NCBI GenBank assembly: GCA_000349905.1
Contig: KB722736.1
Span: 990,536-1,054,535 of the forward strand
Length of the DNA: 64,000 nt
Direction: 5' to 3'
Source: Volvariella volvacea V23
Lineage: Eukaryota; Basidiomycota; Agaricomycetes; Agaricales; Pluteaceae
A program made the position numbers and the translations under genes. This document shows, one piece after another, positions 33,747 to 45,343 of this stretch. Under the pieces are notes generated by a model, which did not search any database, was not told where the DNA came from, and saw only the letters and a list, made by a program, of their open reading frames with translations. Each line of letters starts with the position of its first letter. Within the stretch, counting starts at the first letter, position 1.

Positions 33747-34071
33747 GTTTGTGGCGCCGAGGACCGACTGGAGTGCAACCAGCAAAATGAGAGTAGAGGT
33801 GTAAAAGACTGACAGCCTGCGTTGGGGCAGGAATTGTTGCTCCGACTCAAGTCAAGTCACCTTGAGACGGTTGAAAGATGCCGGCACGCAACAGCAAGAA
33901 TGGATTCAATTGGGTCATGAAGCGATGACTCTTTGAGCCATCACAGTTATTATTATTGTTGGCACAGGCGGCTTAATGCTATTTGCTGTTTATGCATAGA
34001 TAATCCGAAGAGATATACCAGCTACTACCATACTTAAGTTAGAACAATCTACCGCCCATTGCAGGCTATTC
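33747..34071. other. Spacer between F-box-like genes
   Basis: 325 bp with no gene seen; it holds the promoter of the 32.7-kb gene and the 3' end of the next one. A+T-rich near 33940-34030. Confidence 0.4.
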
Positions 34072-36168
34072 TTATCCAACATTCTCTGCTTCGCTGCTCC
34101 CTCTGTCATCTGAATCATATGCTTCATCCTCTTCCACGGCGCCGTTGTCCTGGGGGCTTGTAATCAGCTCGTCACTAGGTGTAGCACCCTCAGGATCGTC
34201 TCCTCCTTCCCCTTCGTCTTCACTCTCGACCTCATCTTCGTCCTCGACCTCCTCTTCCTCCTCCTCTTCCGGGCCAGGCTCAACGTATTCGACTTTGATC
34301 CAGTTATCGTCTCCCATACTACAAGGCCCTCTCCACCCCTCTCTAACCAATTCATCCAGCTCAGAATCGCATCCTTTCCACCTCTCGCACCACTTTACAA
34401 TCCACTTCTTAATCCTAAGTTCCTCTACACAACTCTGCCTGTAAGCGACAAGCTCTCGCACCTCCCGCCCCGGAAGTCCAAAGACCTTGAACGTATGCAA
34501 GAAAGGTAAATAAGGAACGTGCACCACGCTTGGTGAAGTTGCCATGCATGACCTCTCCCTTCTTTCGGTCCCACTCCCAGGGGTGTTGTCCCAAAGCTCT
34601 GTATCTGTTCTCGGAACATCTGACTCCTCACTGTCGTTGTGGTCTTTGTTGTCCTCCGAATTGGGTACTCGGACGATCCTCGTTCTTCCCTCCATGAGTA
34701 CCTTTAGAAAATCCTGACCCACTCGCGTAAAATCCATTTCAAGCATCCTGAGGCCATCGAGCAAACCCAGGAGTGTCCGCCAGCTGGCAGTACTACACTC
34801 TAGTGCATGAACGGTCAGACTCTCCAGCTGTCCTATGAATGGAAACGGCGTGTATGAGAATTGTGCTTCCAAGTACGGCGACGTGAGAGTGGCCGTTGGC
34901 GAGACCGGCGATGAAGTCGCCAATATGCCGTTTGCAGAAACTGTTGTTGATGATGCTGGTGACGAGGGGTTGAGAAGGAGCAAACTTGGAGCGGCAGACT
35001 GATGTGCGCTCGTAGAAATGGAAGCAGATGAGAAGGTCGTGGGGCCTTCGATGTCCACATTGTCTGCTTCTTCAGAAGCTGGTGGAGATGACGACAGCGA
35101 GGAGGGTGCGAAAGTCGAAGTGGAGAAAATGGATGTGGTGTTGGAAGAGTCGATGGAATGCGAATGGGTGATGAGATCAATGAACGGCGTGTAGTCCTGG
35201 TCTGGTAGGTGTATACTCAGCCGTTTTACACCCGGTAAGACGAGCCTCTCCATAACTAGACACAGATAATCCGGATCGAGGTCGGTCAGATTAAGCTCCT
35301 GGAGGGACTGGATGTATATTCTCTCCTTGGAGCCCGGCCAAGCCAGTTTGGGCTCACCATTGGCTGCGCGAGGACCGGAGTAGTGGATAGTTAGCGTCTG
35401 GAGGTTGGGACTACCTCGAAGCATGCTGTCCCAATATTCATAGGGCGGCCGTATGTTGTCTGAATGCAGCGCAAGCTCAAGATTTTGGAGACCAACTAGG
35501 TAGGGACTCTTCTCCCAAGGAAGATTGACCCCAATGAGCGAAACATTCTTGAGGCTGGGCAGCTCGTTGGAGAACACGACCACCGGAGGCCGGTAGGTAG
35601 CTATGTAGAGGTTTTGGACGGTACGGTAGTCCTCAAAGTGATAGAGTTGAAGGGTCTCGAGGCGGGGAGCGGGGCCACAGCTGCCAAGATAGAGACGTGC
35701 TATACCCTTGCAATCGTTGTCGCGAATTTTGAGATGAAATGCACGCCAGCGCTTGACGTGTGGAACGACGAGCTTGAAGACGGCATGCAGCTCCTCTGTG
35801 TAGAGAGTGACACCAGGGATATGGTCCTCTTGTGAGACGGTGTCGACGAGTATGTCAAGTGTGCGTGGGCTGTGTGCACACCTGGCAAGAAATTCCCTGG
35901 CCCGGGGAAGATGAGAAGGTTCGCGGAAGTGGAGACTAGTCCAGAGAGAGGGAGTTCTGAGGGTAATCTGGCGCCAGTGGTGACAGACATGGGATACTAG
36001 AAGCTGAAAGTTTGAGGAAGGGGCGGAGTAGTAATGTTGATCTGGTTTAAGCAGGAAGGGCGAGTGATGGTAGGGCGACTCGTCCTGGACACCGAGGACG
36101 AAGATGCGGGTGAGGAGCTCGACTGGGAGGGAATGGATGCCGGGTGGGCGATGGGGCACATGCAGCAT
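34072..36168 (-). CDS. F-box protein with acidic C-terminus, 698 aa
   Basis: One long exon. After MLHVPHRPPG the F-box reads IHSLPVELLTRIFVLGVQDE, continued by FQLLVSHVCHHWRQITLRTP and SLWTSLHF, a full F-box-like motif. The middle has leucine-rich segments (LETLQLYHFEDY, LPSLKNVSLIGVNL, LQNLELALHSD, LQTLTIHYSG, LQELNLTDLD) interrupted by a Ser/Thr-rich linker at about residues 355-440, and the last 80 residues are strongly acidic (runs of Glu and Asp). Expected role: Skp1-binding adaptor of an SCF ubiquitin ligase, substrate unknown. The frame is open 23 codons upstream of this ATG, so an extra 5' exon is possible. Confidence 0.82.
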   Translation of the reverse strand: MLHVPHRPPGIHSLPVELLTRIFVLGVQDESPYHHSPFLLKPDQHYYSAPSSNFQLLVSHVCHHWRQITLRTPSLWTSLHFREPSHLPRAREFLARCAHSPRTLDILVDTVSQEDHIPGVTLYTEELHAVFKLVVPHVKRWRAFHLKIRDNDCKGIARLYLGSCGPAPRLETLQLYHFEDYRTVQNLYIATYRPPVVVFSNELPSLKNVSLIGVNLPWEKSPYLVGLQNLELALHSDNIRPPYEYWDSMLRGSPNLQTLTIHYSGPRAANGEPKLAWPGSKERIYIQSLQELNLTDLDPDYLCLVMERLVLPGVKRLSIHLPDQDYTPFIDLITHSHSIDSSNTTSIFSTSTFAPSSLSSSPPASEEADNVDIEGPTTFSSASISTSAHQSAAPSLLLLNPSSPASSTTVSANGILATSSPVSPTATLTSPYLEAQFSYTPFPFIGQLESLTVHALECSTASWRTLLGLLDGLRMLEMDFTRVGQDFLKVLMEGRTRIVRVPNSEDNKDHNDSEESDVPRTDTELWDNTPGSGTERRERSCMATSPSVVHVPYLPFLHTFKVFGLPGREVRELVAYRQSCVEELRIKKWIVKWCERWKGCDSELDELVREGWRGPCSMGDDNWIKVEYVEPGPEEEEEEEVEDEDEVESEDEGEGGDDPEGATPSDELITSPQDNGAVEEDEAYDSDDRGSSEAENVG

Positions 36169-36979
36169 GTGGAAAGCGTCGAGGAGGAGCAAGGACAAGG
36201 CAGCAATGAAGCTCGGAGAAGGACTGGGAGGGGTCAAATAAAGCTTGAGGATGGAGGCAGAGAAGTGTCGAGTGTGCCGATCCCACTCTCAGCATCAACA
36301 GCCAATTATAAGTCCATCCCCGGCTGTCTCGTGGATCCCCGCCCTCTGCGTCCATGCGTCGAGTTATTTCTGGGCATCGAGCCCAATTCAGATGCATCAC
36401 TGCTCATGCGATATGTTGATCCTCGACGTCGTCGGTATGTGGAAGGAATAAACTAGTCCACGACCCTGCTCCCAGGGCTGCTTAACCCCGTCAGTCCGAG
36501 GCCATACAAACCCGACTCGTCGCACATCTCAGACCTGCCGCTTTCGTACCTCCCATCAGATCTCATATACCCACTCCTTTTTTTCCGAAAAAACACATAG
36601 CGACGCGGTCTGGCCCTCACGCGCGCCACAGTTTCCCCATCGCCTCACACAATCCGGCACCGCGACATCCGTTCATCGCCAACCAGATAAGATGCCTGGG
36701 CTGCATAGGCTTTGATCGAACGCCCTGACGCATGATTGTCCCATGAGTTGCACTTTAAATCGTCTTCCATCGCTGAATCACCTTTCAATCAGTGCGCCAA
36801 TATTCCAATAAGCTTATATGAGCGTTTGCACGTTTCGGGCTCACTGGAGACAACTGACAAGTGAACCAGCCACTGCTTGAGTTGTGCGATATTAACATTA
36901 ATATACACTACGTGTCCGTCGACAGACCCCAATACCGAAAGCAGGCAAAGAGCAGAGCACGCCTACACTTTCGACATAC
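36169..36979. other. Intergenic, F-box promoter region
   Basis: 811 bp upstream of the F-box gene and downstream of the mitochondrial exchanger gene. No credible gene. A run of repeats is not visible. Confidence 0.4.
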
Positions 36980-38189
36980 TCATAGAACACCCCTCCCACT
37001 CCCCACTCTGACCCGTGCTTGTTCGACAGCGCGATACAAATCTGCTGCAGCAGTCTCTTTGAGGCTAAATAACGAAATGATCTCAGGAACAGCCTCGCGT
37101 CTTAGCAGGACCTCATGCTTGCGCGGAGATGACTGCTTGCCGTCGTCCTTGTTGGGGTGATGTTTATCATATACCTTGTCCAGTGCATGACTTGGCTCTG
37201 GCACAATCGCTCCACTTTCTAGCAACAACTGAAGGTATTGTGATGCCCTGAACGCTGTAGAGATAAACCCAGTCAGCACCCCCCCCCCATCTGTATCACA
37301 CAGCTCCACGCACCTCTATAGTGCGACCATGATCGCCAAACGCAAAAGAAGAACGGTAAATTGGGTATTATCGCTATTCCGCCGTTCATTAACCATGTGT
37401 GGCGTATCAAACGAAAGAACAGACTCACGGACAATCATAAACGGTGCCGTCAGAGGAGCAATGATCGCCCATATTATGAATCCTCTCTTATGCCGAGGCG
37501 TGCGTTCATCGGTCAAAGTACGCAGTAAAGCTAGCGATGTTGGACCAGTAGCCATTGCTGGAGGATAAATTAACGGAATCTATATCATGAGGACGAACCA
37601 CATGCCGGGCCAAGACCGCAAAGATAAGCCACCTGCGCAATAATGAGATCCCTAGTTGCAACTCACAGTAACCTTTGCCCTCTGCATGCTTTCCTTTCCT
37701 CTAATGTCCGGTCTTGTGATCGTCGGTCCTAATGAAGGTTCTATGCTCTTCAACGCTAGCTCTTCAAACTCGAGCCTATCGACGAGCTTCTCTCCGGCTT
37801 GGTATATCCTCAGCTAATGAATGAACCCGAAACTAGAATATCAGTTTCTCTTCAGACAAACTGCAAACTCCTCTCACCTTCATACTCCCCTCTTTAGCTT
37901 TTCCTAGGTTCGCCCAGATATCAGCAGCCTTTGTCGTCACCCACTGTGTGACTCCTCCTTCAGGTAACCATCTACCCAGCCATCCTTTTCCCTCCCCTTT
38001 GCCAGCTCTCTTCTTTGCCATGTCTTCCGAGGCAATTTGGAACTGATAATAAGTCAACATCCTATGAGCCTTTGCGTGTTCGCCCGGTGTCCGTGCATCA
38101 GCTGCTTTCTTGAGAATAGGGCGAGTTAGTGGCATAGATATTATACGCATTTGTCGCAAATTTCGGGAGGCAGTTGTAATGGCCGTCAT
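36980..38189 (-). pseudogene. Mitochondrial K+/H+ exchange-related protein, apparent 1-bp frameshift
   Basis: Five exons: 37878-38189, 37667-37814, 37429-37579, 37314-37373 and 36980-37254. The family signature is clear: MRIISMPLTRP, VTTKAADIWANLGKAKEGS, then LRIYQ-AGEKLVDRLEFEEL, LKSIEPSLGP, IPLIYPPAM, APFMIVPIIPNLPFFFCVWR and SHYRAFRASQYLQLLLE. This is the Mit_KHE1-type family (yeast YDL183C and relatives), linked to potassium-proton exchange at the inner mitochondrial membrane. Between LRIYQ and AGEK there is one extra base in a run of three T on the plus strand (37799-37801): exon 2 is 148 bp where 147 keeps the frame. Without it the protein would be 314 residues. It may be a sequencing error, so the gene is possibly intact. 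Start: MTAITTASRNLRQMR at 38189 looks presequence-like; 38150 is the alternative. Confidence 0.7.
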
Positions 38190-38996
38190 CTGTAAACCTA
38201 GTATCAAAGAAGGATATGCTGCCGCTGTTTTATGGAGGCCAGTCCAAAGACGAGCAAGATGACTCGAGTAGAAACAACCTTCGAGTTGACAGTTAAATGC
38301 AAAGAGAGGAAAAGGGAAGACCGAGCAGGCACAGGCGGAATCACAGATGGGTCAGAATATATACAGTACCACCCGGGGATGAGGGTGACCACCAGAAATT
38401 TTGTGGTTTTCGGGTCGATTGCCAGTGACACGCGGCGGAGCGCTCGCGCCTCTGCCTGGACAACGCGTCATACTCCCAGCGCGACCAGGCGGTACACGTG
38501 AGCTTCCGAGGTGGCTGTGCCGAATTTAAGGACAACAGCGATGATTATCCCCTGCTGGGCGGTTGTTGGTCATGGCCGTGAATGGCCCAATATTCAAAAT
38601 GATACGACTGTATGCGCGTGCTGACAACACGAGGTGAGAGAGAACAACAACGATCTCGATCTAACTGCGCAACACGCGAAGAAACAAGCGCCGACGCAGC
38701 CCGAAGTGCAACAACTCAGCAGAGTCCACTCGTGTACTGGTGCGATCTTTGGCTTTTGCAGGCCCTATGTACCTACGTTCGCTTCATAACTTCATTCTGT
38801 ATCCATCCCTCTTACCACCACATCACTAATGGGTTTACCTGCTCTACAAATCAGGAGCGATGCTCCCATATATTCCTAGACCAAGAGGAGGCCTACGACA
38901 CAATAAGTGTGGTTAATGTGATTGTACTAGTGACAATATACAAAATCGTATGGTATCCTTCCGCGCACATAATTTAACACACAACCCGGTAACACT
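38190..38996. other. Intergenic between SMC6 and the exchanger gene
   Basis: 807 bp with the 3' end of SMC6 and the promoter of the exchanger gene. No further exon of either gene can be joined in frame. No repeat or other gene seen. Confidence 0.4.
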
Positions 38997-41900
38997 CTAC
39001 GAGGTTCCAAAGTTTAAAATCCCTTGACCACGTTCGGGGTCCGCCATTCGGTGAATCCGCACGGTCTCCCCTGCCTGAATGTTCGTCATGTCTTGCGGGG
39101 TAATAAGTATGTATTGTTTCTTGTCTGATGATTTTGCAGTGTCGATCTAAACGGGTTCTTCATTTGTTATTCAACAGTTCGAAGAACTATATACTTACCA
39201 TCATCTTCATACTAATGCGTCGATTCACAGCGTCCATGAAGACGTCGAATTCGTCTAAATTGGCATCGGATTAGCGGGCAAAGCTGATTACATTGCAAAC
39301 CCGAAACTTACCAAGACAGCGCAAAGGACAGCCAATCGCCTCCCATAAAGAAAGCAACAAACAAATGGTGGAAAAGGATTTTTCTCCTCCACTCAAGGAT
39401 CGTGGATCCTTGTCTCTAGCACCTTGAGTTGCTATTTGATCGTCCGTCTGGACCTTGAGTTGCAAGGTCTCATTCTTGTGGTCAAACAACACCTTGCCAA
39501 AGTATCCACGGTGGGAAAGATGGTATTGGAATTCGTACTTGCAACGCAGCGCAATATGTCTTCGGAATTCTTGCCACCTTGCCAGGCGCTTAATCAGAGA
39601 TGCCTTCAGAGCCTACCAAAATCATTGTAAGTACAATCTCTCAGCCGTTCGGCCCAGCCTGCCTTGTGGAGAGCAGCCATCTGCCGTAGGTCCCTACTAG
39701 CATTTTGCAGGTTGGCTTTGGCTTTGTTCACTTGCTCTGCAACTTCCTCGACGGTATAGCCATTCCTGAAATGGGGTTAGCACAATACTATTCGGCTATG
39801 TTGTGGGTGTGTCCACGTACTCTTTCTCCCGTTCCTTAAGAGCCCTTTCGCTAGCACTCATCAAGCGCTTCAACTCTTCTACTGGCCTTGGGTTCGCCAC
39901 ACGCGCGCAATACTCTGCCGCCTTTTCTGTCCAATTCTACGGGACATTGTCACAAAAAATTCTGCCTTGGTAGTTGAGCACTTACTACGAACTCTTGCTC
40001 CACTACCTTAACAATCTCTTCTTCCTGATTGACCTTGTGCTGCTCTTCAGTGAGCTTTCTAAGGTAATGATTCCGATCTGTCTGGGCCTTTAGCCGTGCT
40101 TGGACAGCAGAATCGATTTTCGCCTGTAAAATATTGATTATTGAATCTGCATTCAAAAAGCCTATGCGTGACGTACTTTAACCACCTCCCGTTGCTGGTC
40201 TACTTCATCCGACTGCGCTTTATATTTTTTGAGCTCTTCTATCAATTTGCGTTGTTCATTATCGACAGCAGCCTTCTGTCGGGCAATATCCTCAAATTGC
40301 GTCCTAAGAGAGCTTAACTCTGATTCGCAATCCTGTGGACGGAGAAGCCTTTGAAAGACTGTATCATGGGACGAAGGTGTAGGACGGTACTAACCACTTT
40401 CGCAGCTTCAAAACCAGCAACACCTGCGGGAAGTTCCTCACTAAGTTCTTGGTGTAAATTGTCGATCTTGACTTTCGCTCGACGAACAGCATCGGACGTC
40501 TTCCGTTCCTCTTGCTGGAACAAGGCTACTTAACAATATTGCCACAAGCTGATAAAATGGATTTCTTACCTCAAGCCTCTCAGCTTCCCGCTTCACCTCC
40601 ATATATTGTGCTTTAACTCTGTCCCTGTTCTCTATGGCACGCTTGTGCTCATCCCGTGCCTTGGCAATTTCCTGCGTCCAATGGCTAATTGCTGTCAGCA
40701 TCGCAATGCGTACCCAGAATCCAAAGACTAACCGTATCTCGTCCTTGGCGTTCCTTCCTGTTAACAATAAACTAGTCGCATCTCTGGCCTGACGAATCTG
40801 GAGCGGCCATGAATGACTTCCTCCTTCGGGATAGACGCGAACATTGAAACCGTCCAAGGTCCACGCTTGGCCACCACGCAACTGTTTCAACATGTCTTCA
40901 CCACGTCTACGTGTCTCAGCAAGGATCTGTCGCTCGATAGTTCCCATGTTAATCAGGATCCGTGTGACGTATGGATCAGATATCTTTTTGGTGGGATGTC
41001 AGAAAGTAGTGCCAGACGATATATGCCCACGTACTTCCAGCGCCCGAAGTACAGTAAGATATTCTCTTGGAGGTTCGCCATGATTGAAGTCGAATAAATC
41101 CTTCTCAAAGATTATAATCTGGATTTGTTGGCTGAAAGGGACGATTGAGTAACTCATCAGTCAAGTGGGTATATCCTTACTTCCCATGCCGTTCGAGCAG
41201 AGACTTCAGTTGTGGTCGATCTCGAGCATCCGTTAGCGCGAATGCCGTCAACAAAGAGCGGAGTTGGCTGCGCAAGATGTCGCCCCACTTCTGAGGGTCT
41301 TTTGCTTTGACATGCACTCCCAAGGGGCCTATCGGGATGTCCCCATGCCATCTGCACTTTTTAATATCTTGCAAAACGAGATGAATATTGTTCCCGTAAG
41401 GAGCAAGACTATTCACTTCGTTTTCCTTGCATCGTTGAAGCATGCCTTCGTTTTGCTTGATTCTTGCATCACAGTTAACCACTTCTTGTTCCAATCCCAT
41501 TCCCTCTTGTTTTATTTGGTCACACCGTTGATTTGCGGTCTGTTTACTCTCTTGAAGCTCACGCAATTTCACTTCAGCTTCCTCAGCGGCAGTGCGGGTT
41601 TCGTCGATCTTCCTTCGAGTTTCCTCATGCTTTACCTGGGAATGTGCCTCCATGCGGCGTTTTTCGTCGCTAATTTTCTTGTCGAGGTCTTTAATCTGGT
41701 CGTTAAGTCCTTTGGTCGAGGTGTCGATTTGGCTCATGTCGGCCTATCCAAGAAATTTAGGACGACATCGGTTGGCAATGAGATAAATACACCCCACCTT
41801 GAATTGGGCGAGCTTTCCCTTATTGGCGCGTAATTGTTCCTGCGCCCTTTGTTTTTCTCGGCTGATGTGGTCGACATCATTGATTTCACGAAACTCAACC

Positions 41901-43364
41901 TCATGTACTGCTACTTGATTGTTGGCAGTCTCCAACTCGGCCTAACGTGTCTTTTAGTTTCAATAACATAGCTGTGCTCACAGATTGGACCCACAGTGGC
42001 CTGATCAAGGCTTTGTTGGATTTTAGGCAATCGTCGGCTCAGCTTGGCCAGTTCCTCGGATTTCTTCTCATACTCCTTTTTCTTATCCTCTACGTGCGCC
42101 CAGGCAAGCTCTTTCTTGATATCGTCCAGTCGCTGTTTGGCTTCGTAAGCTTTGGTTGCTTCCCTGAAGCGCTCCCTGGCTAACTTGAGGTCTTCTCGGA
42201 GGGCAGGCAACGCCTCTTTCTTAGTGTTAATGATCTTGCCCGTTAGCTGTATATTATCATAGCAAGCGTCATACTCCTCGGAAAGTTGTGCGAGTTGCGT
42301 CCCACGGAGAAAGAATTTATACTTCTCCGAGGGATGGGATGCACTGAGGAATTGCCTCGCAGCATCTAAAAGGTAGGTTAATATTAAACTCGTCGTGTCG
42401 TGATTGGACGTTACCTTGGGTGAGAACGCTCATTGGGTTGTCGACTTGAATGTTCATGTGATCGCATATTGCGGACAGCTCTTCCCTCTTGGTGCTGACA
42501 ACGCGTCCGTCTTTGGCGCGAATTTTCCATGTAGAAGCTCCGTCTTTGGTAAAACGCCGGGTTATAGAGATGCTCTTTCCATAATCACCCGGTCTGTATG
42601 CGTCCTCCCCTTGGTTCTTTAGAGTGATGGACACCTCAGCAGCACTGTACAGGTTAAGTTGACACCAAGGTAGAGGCCACAGAAGCAGACCTTTGGCCCT
42701 CCCGTATAAATGCTTTAAGCCCATTCCCGCGTCCAGTCGAAGCAGATTTGCCACCCAGAGCCACAGTAATGGCAGACAGCACGGCACTCTTCCCACCTAG
42801 GCATTTCTTGTCACGAATGCAAACCCGAGGCTTCTTATTGACTCACTGCCGTTATGCCCTGAGACAAGTCAGTACAATTCCGGGAAGGAGGAGATAGGGG
42901 CACACCAATAATGAAATTAATTTGAGGGCCAAAGTGAAAGGTGAGGTATTTGTGACACATAAACTGATGCATTTCAATCGATTCTATGATGCCACACTCC
43001 GCAATCCCCTTTTGTGCCCAGTCAGTGTTGGTGAACGGCAAATGGGCGACGTGCATACTCCACGGGCTCTGCGCTTGGATTCGATGGAGGCTTGAATCTT
43101 CTCTCTGTTCTGGTGCTCGAACTGTTCCTCAGCTTGCTCGTTGTACTCTTCTCGCGGTATTTCAACATTAACCTCGACATCGACGACTTCCTCCTCTTCC
43201 TCCTCAATCTGCTCTTGACGCGCCTTGCCCTTATTCCTTGGATTACGAGGCCCTACCTCGACCTCATCTCCGGCATTCACTCCCGTCTTCTGTCGCTTGG
43301 ACGGCTGGGACGCGTCAATTAATCCTTCATCATCGCTCTGGGGCGCTATGTTGCGTTTTGCCAT
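38997..43364 (-). CDS. SMC6: SMC6, structural maintenance of chromosomes protein 6, 1145 aa
   Basis: Nineteen exons: 43059-43364, 42906-43008, 42847-42858, 42691-42796, 42415-42644, 41995-42365, 41798-41941, 41181-41743, 41035-41131, 40733-40983, 40570-40684, 40395-40514, 40177-40332, 39986-40123, 39821-39936, 39663-39765, 39312-39612, 39199-39254 and 38997-39146. The frame closes exactly (3438 bp). Walker A GHNGSGKS is at residues 137-144, the ABC signature LSGGEKS at about 1050-1056 and Walker [11 protein letters not shown] at 1076-1085; long coiled coils lie between. [15 protein letters not shown] before Walker A is specific to SMC6. With SMC5 and the Nse proteins it acts in DNA repair, replication-fork rescue and SUMO ligation. 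Odd points: a 12-bp exon (42847-42858) codes the Walker A core, and the intron at 39613-39662 appears to use a GC donor. Confidence 0.94.
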
Positions 43365-43855
43365 CGTGGATGAAGCAAAGGTGTGCGTGCACGATCGGTG
43401 TTTTGACGCATTTAGGAAGACGCGCCTGACCAAACATAAGCCAATTGAGGCGGTGCAGCGGCGGAAAGTTTATTCCTGAACGTATCAGGTTCGGTTGAAT
43501 GCAGATACAGTAATCCCAATCGTAATGCTGGAGCATTTTGGCGCGGGCCCAAGGGGATTCCGCCTCGATAGACCTTGTGCGCTATGCTCCTCAAAGGATG
43601 AGCGCCAAGAGAAGAAGTGTGTTGTGTGTTGTGATGGACATGATGGCAACGGTGTGACGTGACAAAGTTGGATTTGTTCTCTCAATTCCTGCCATTACCT
43701 CTCGTTTTCCTCCTCCTCCACCTGTTTCGACGTTGCCGGCACTTCAGTCGTTCTTTACACATTCACTTTCCCTACTGACTCCTCAATATATCTAAATCTA
43801 CCACTAATTTCACCGACTCCCTCACCAACTCCCTCACCAACCTGCCTTATCTACC
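43365..43855. promoter_or_regulatory. Divergent promoter, SMC6 / membrane protein gene
   Basis: 491 bp between two genes that point away from each other. The half next to the plus-strand gene (43690-43850) is strongly pyrimidine-rich. No TATA box is obvious on either side. Confidence 0.4.
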
Positions 43856-45167
43856 ATGCCTCTTGCCGGCAAACCCCCCTACGCAACGGACGAACCCGAT
43901 TCCTACTATGAATCTAGTCCCGCCCCCCAACGCAGAGTTCGTCAACCAGCCCCGGAGGATCCTAACAAAAGGACTTCAGCTTACGACATGTCCGTAAACC
44001 TACTCCATTGCCTTCTTTCCGTACTCTGACCGTTCAACTCTTTTCCTAGGTATGACAATTACCTCAGTAGTAACGCCACTAACAACCCCGATGCAAATCG
44101 CCAATCTGGTGTCGGTGCCCTAGGAATGGGTCTCTTGAACGGTTCTATGGATGATGATAGCGATGATGACGACGAACCTGCTCGCAAACCGGCCACTGCT
44201 AACTCCACCCCTGCTTCTTCGCAACCTGTATCGAAGCACGCTGCCCTTGCAGCAGCTACAGGTGCCACTTCCCCACAATCCAGCAGTCCTTCAGTCCCCC
44301 AACCCATTGCTGCTCCTCGTCCAGGTTATGCAGCACCTATTGCAGCCCTGAATCTTGCCCGACCAGAACCTATTGCAGTACCCCAGGGTCGCCAACAACA
44401 ACTTCCGCCGCTTGAAAATCCATTCGAGGATAATGCGTCCTTCACGCCTGCGCCACCTTCCCCCATGTCTTCGGCACCCCATCCATTACAACCTCCAATG
44501 ACCCCAATTACACCGGTGTTTGCTCGTCCAGCCAAACCTGCTAGTGCACCAGGAGTCAAATTCTCAGATCCTATTCCCCGTTCCAAACCGATCATGCGTG
44601 GGAACACAGAAGAGACCTTGCTTCCTAAGCGCGGGGAAAAAGGTGACGATTTCTGGCGTAGGTTTAGTATGATAGCCAAGGAGCCCACTGCCAACAAAGA
44701 GAGGTGATGTCGTGTCCCTGTCTATTTTATCCTGTATCTAATCTTCCCCCAGCTCTTGGCTGAGAAAAACTCGAGATGGATCAAATAGACTCTCACGATG
44801 GGTGTGGGTAGTTGGCTTGCTTCTCCTCATAGTACGTGCTACAATTCTCCCCGGTGCTCTAAATTCACTCAGAGAACAGGCTGCTGCTGGCGGTATTGGC
44901 CTAGGATGGTATATATCACACAACTCGCCCGATCATCAACCCCCTACTGCACTTGGTGGCTCTGCAAATGAAGCAGCCCCTGTAGAAAGTTCCACCCCAG
45001 TGGTGAACCAACAAACCAGGACGAGCTTCCATGTCACGCCCACCCATACGATCGATGCACGAGCTTTAAAGCCCCGAAGTACCCCAGTCTCCCAAGTGCA
45101 TAACGCTCGTCGCCAACCCCATTCGACACACAAGAAGAGACGGATCCAATGGGGCCCATTGCCCTGA
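43856..45167 (+). CDS. Single-pass membrane protein, unknown role, 400 aa
   Basis: Three exons: 43856-43989, 44050-44703 and 44753-45167. The first 260 residues are disordered and Pro/Ala/Ser-rich with an acidic run (MDDDSDDDDEP). Then come WRRFSMIAKEP, a basic stretch RKTRDGSNRLSRW, and one transmembrane helix VWVVGLLLLIVRATILPG at about 278-294. The outer C-terminus of about 105 residues is Gln/Thr/His-rich. The layout (long cytosolic tail, basic residues before a single helix) is that of a type III or tail-exposed membrane protein, but I recognise no family. Conserved in kind among mushroom fungi by composition only. The intron 1 donor GTCCGT is needed to keep the frame. Confidence 0.68.
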
Positions 45168-45243
45168 AATCCCTCGTGCCAATGGAACAAGGGCAGACAT
45201 CTTCGAGGCGCTTTATTGCCAAGCCCCGGAGGAGCAAGGCACA

Positions 45244-45343
45244 NNNNNNNNNNNNNNNNNNNNNNNNNNNNNNNNNNNNNNNNNNNNNNNNNNNNNNNNN
45301 NNNNNNNNNNNNNNNNNNNNNNNNNNNNNNNNNNNNNNNNNNN
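45244..45343. other. Assembly gap, 100 N
   Basis: Exactly 100 unknown bases, the standard length for a scaffold gap of unknown size. The true distance here may be larger or smaller. Confidence 0.99.

Noticed and set aside
36238..36979. Possible extra 5' exon of the F-box gene.
   Set aside because: No donor-acceptor pair gives a convincing join; left open in the gene entry.
37279..37288. A run of ten C bases.
   Set aside because: It lies in an intron of the exchanger gene; a simple homopolymer with no visible function, though it might cause sequencing errors.
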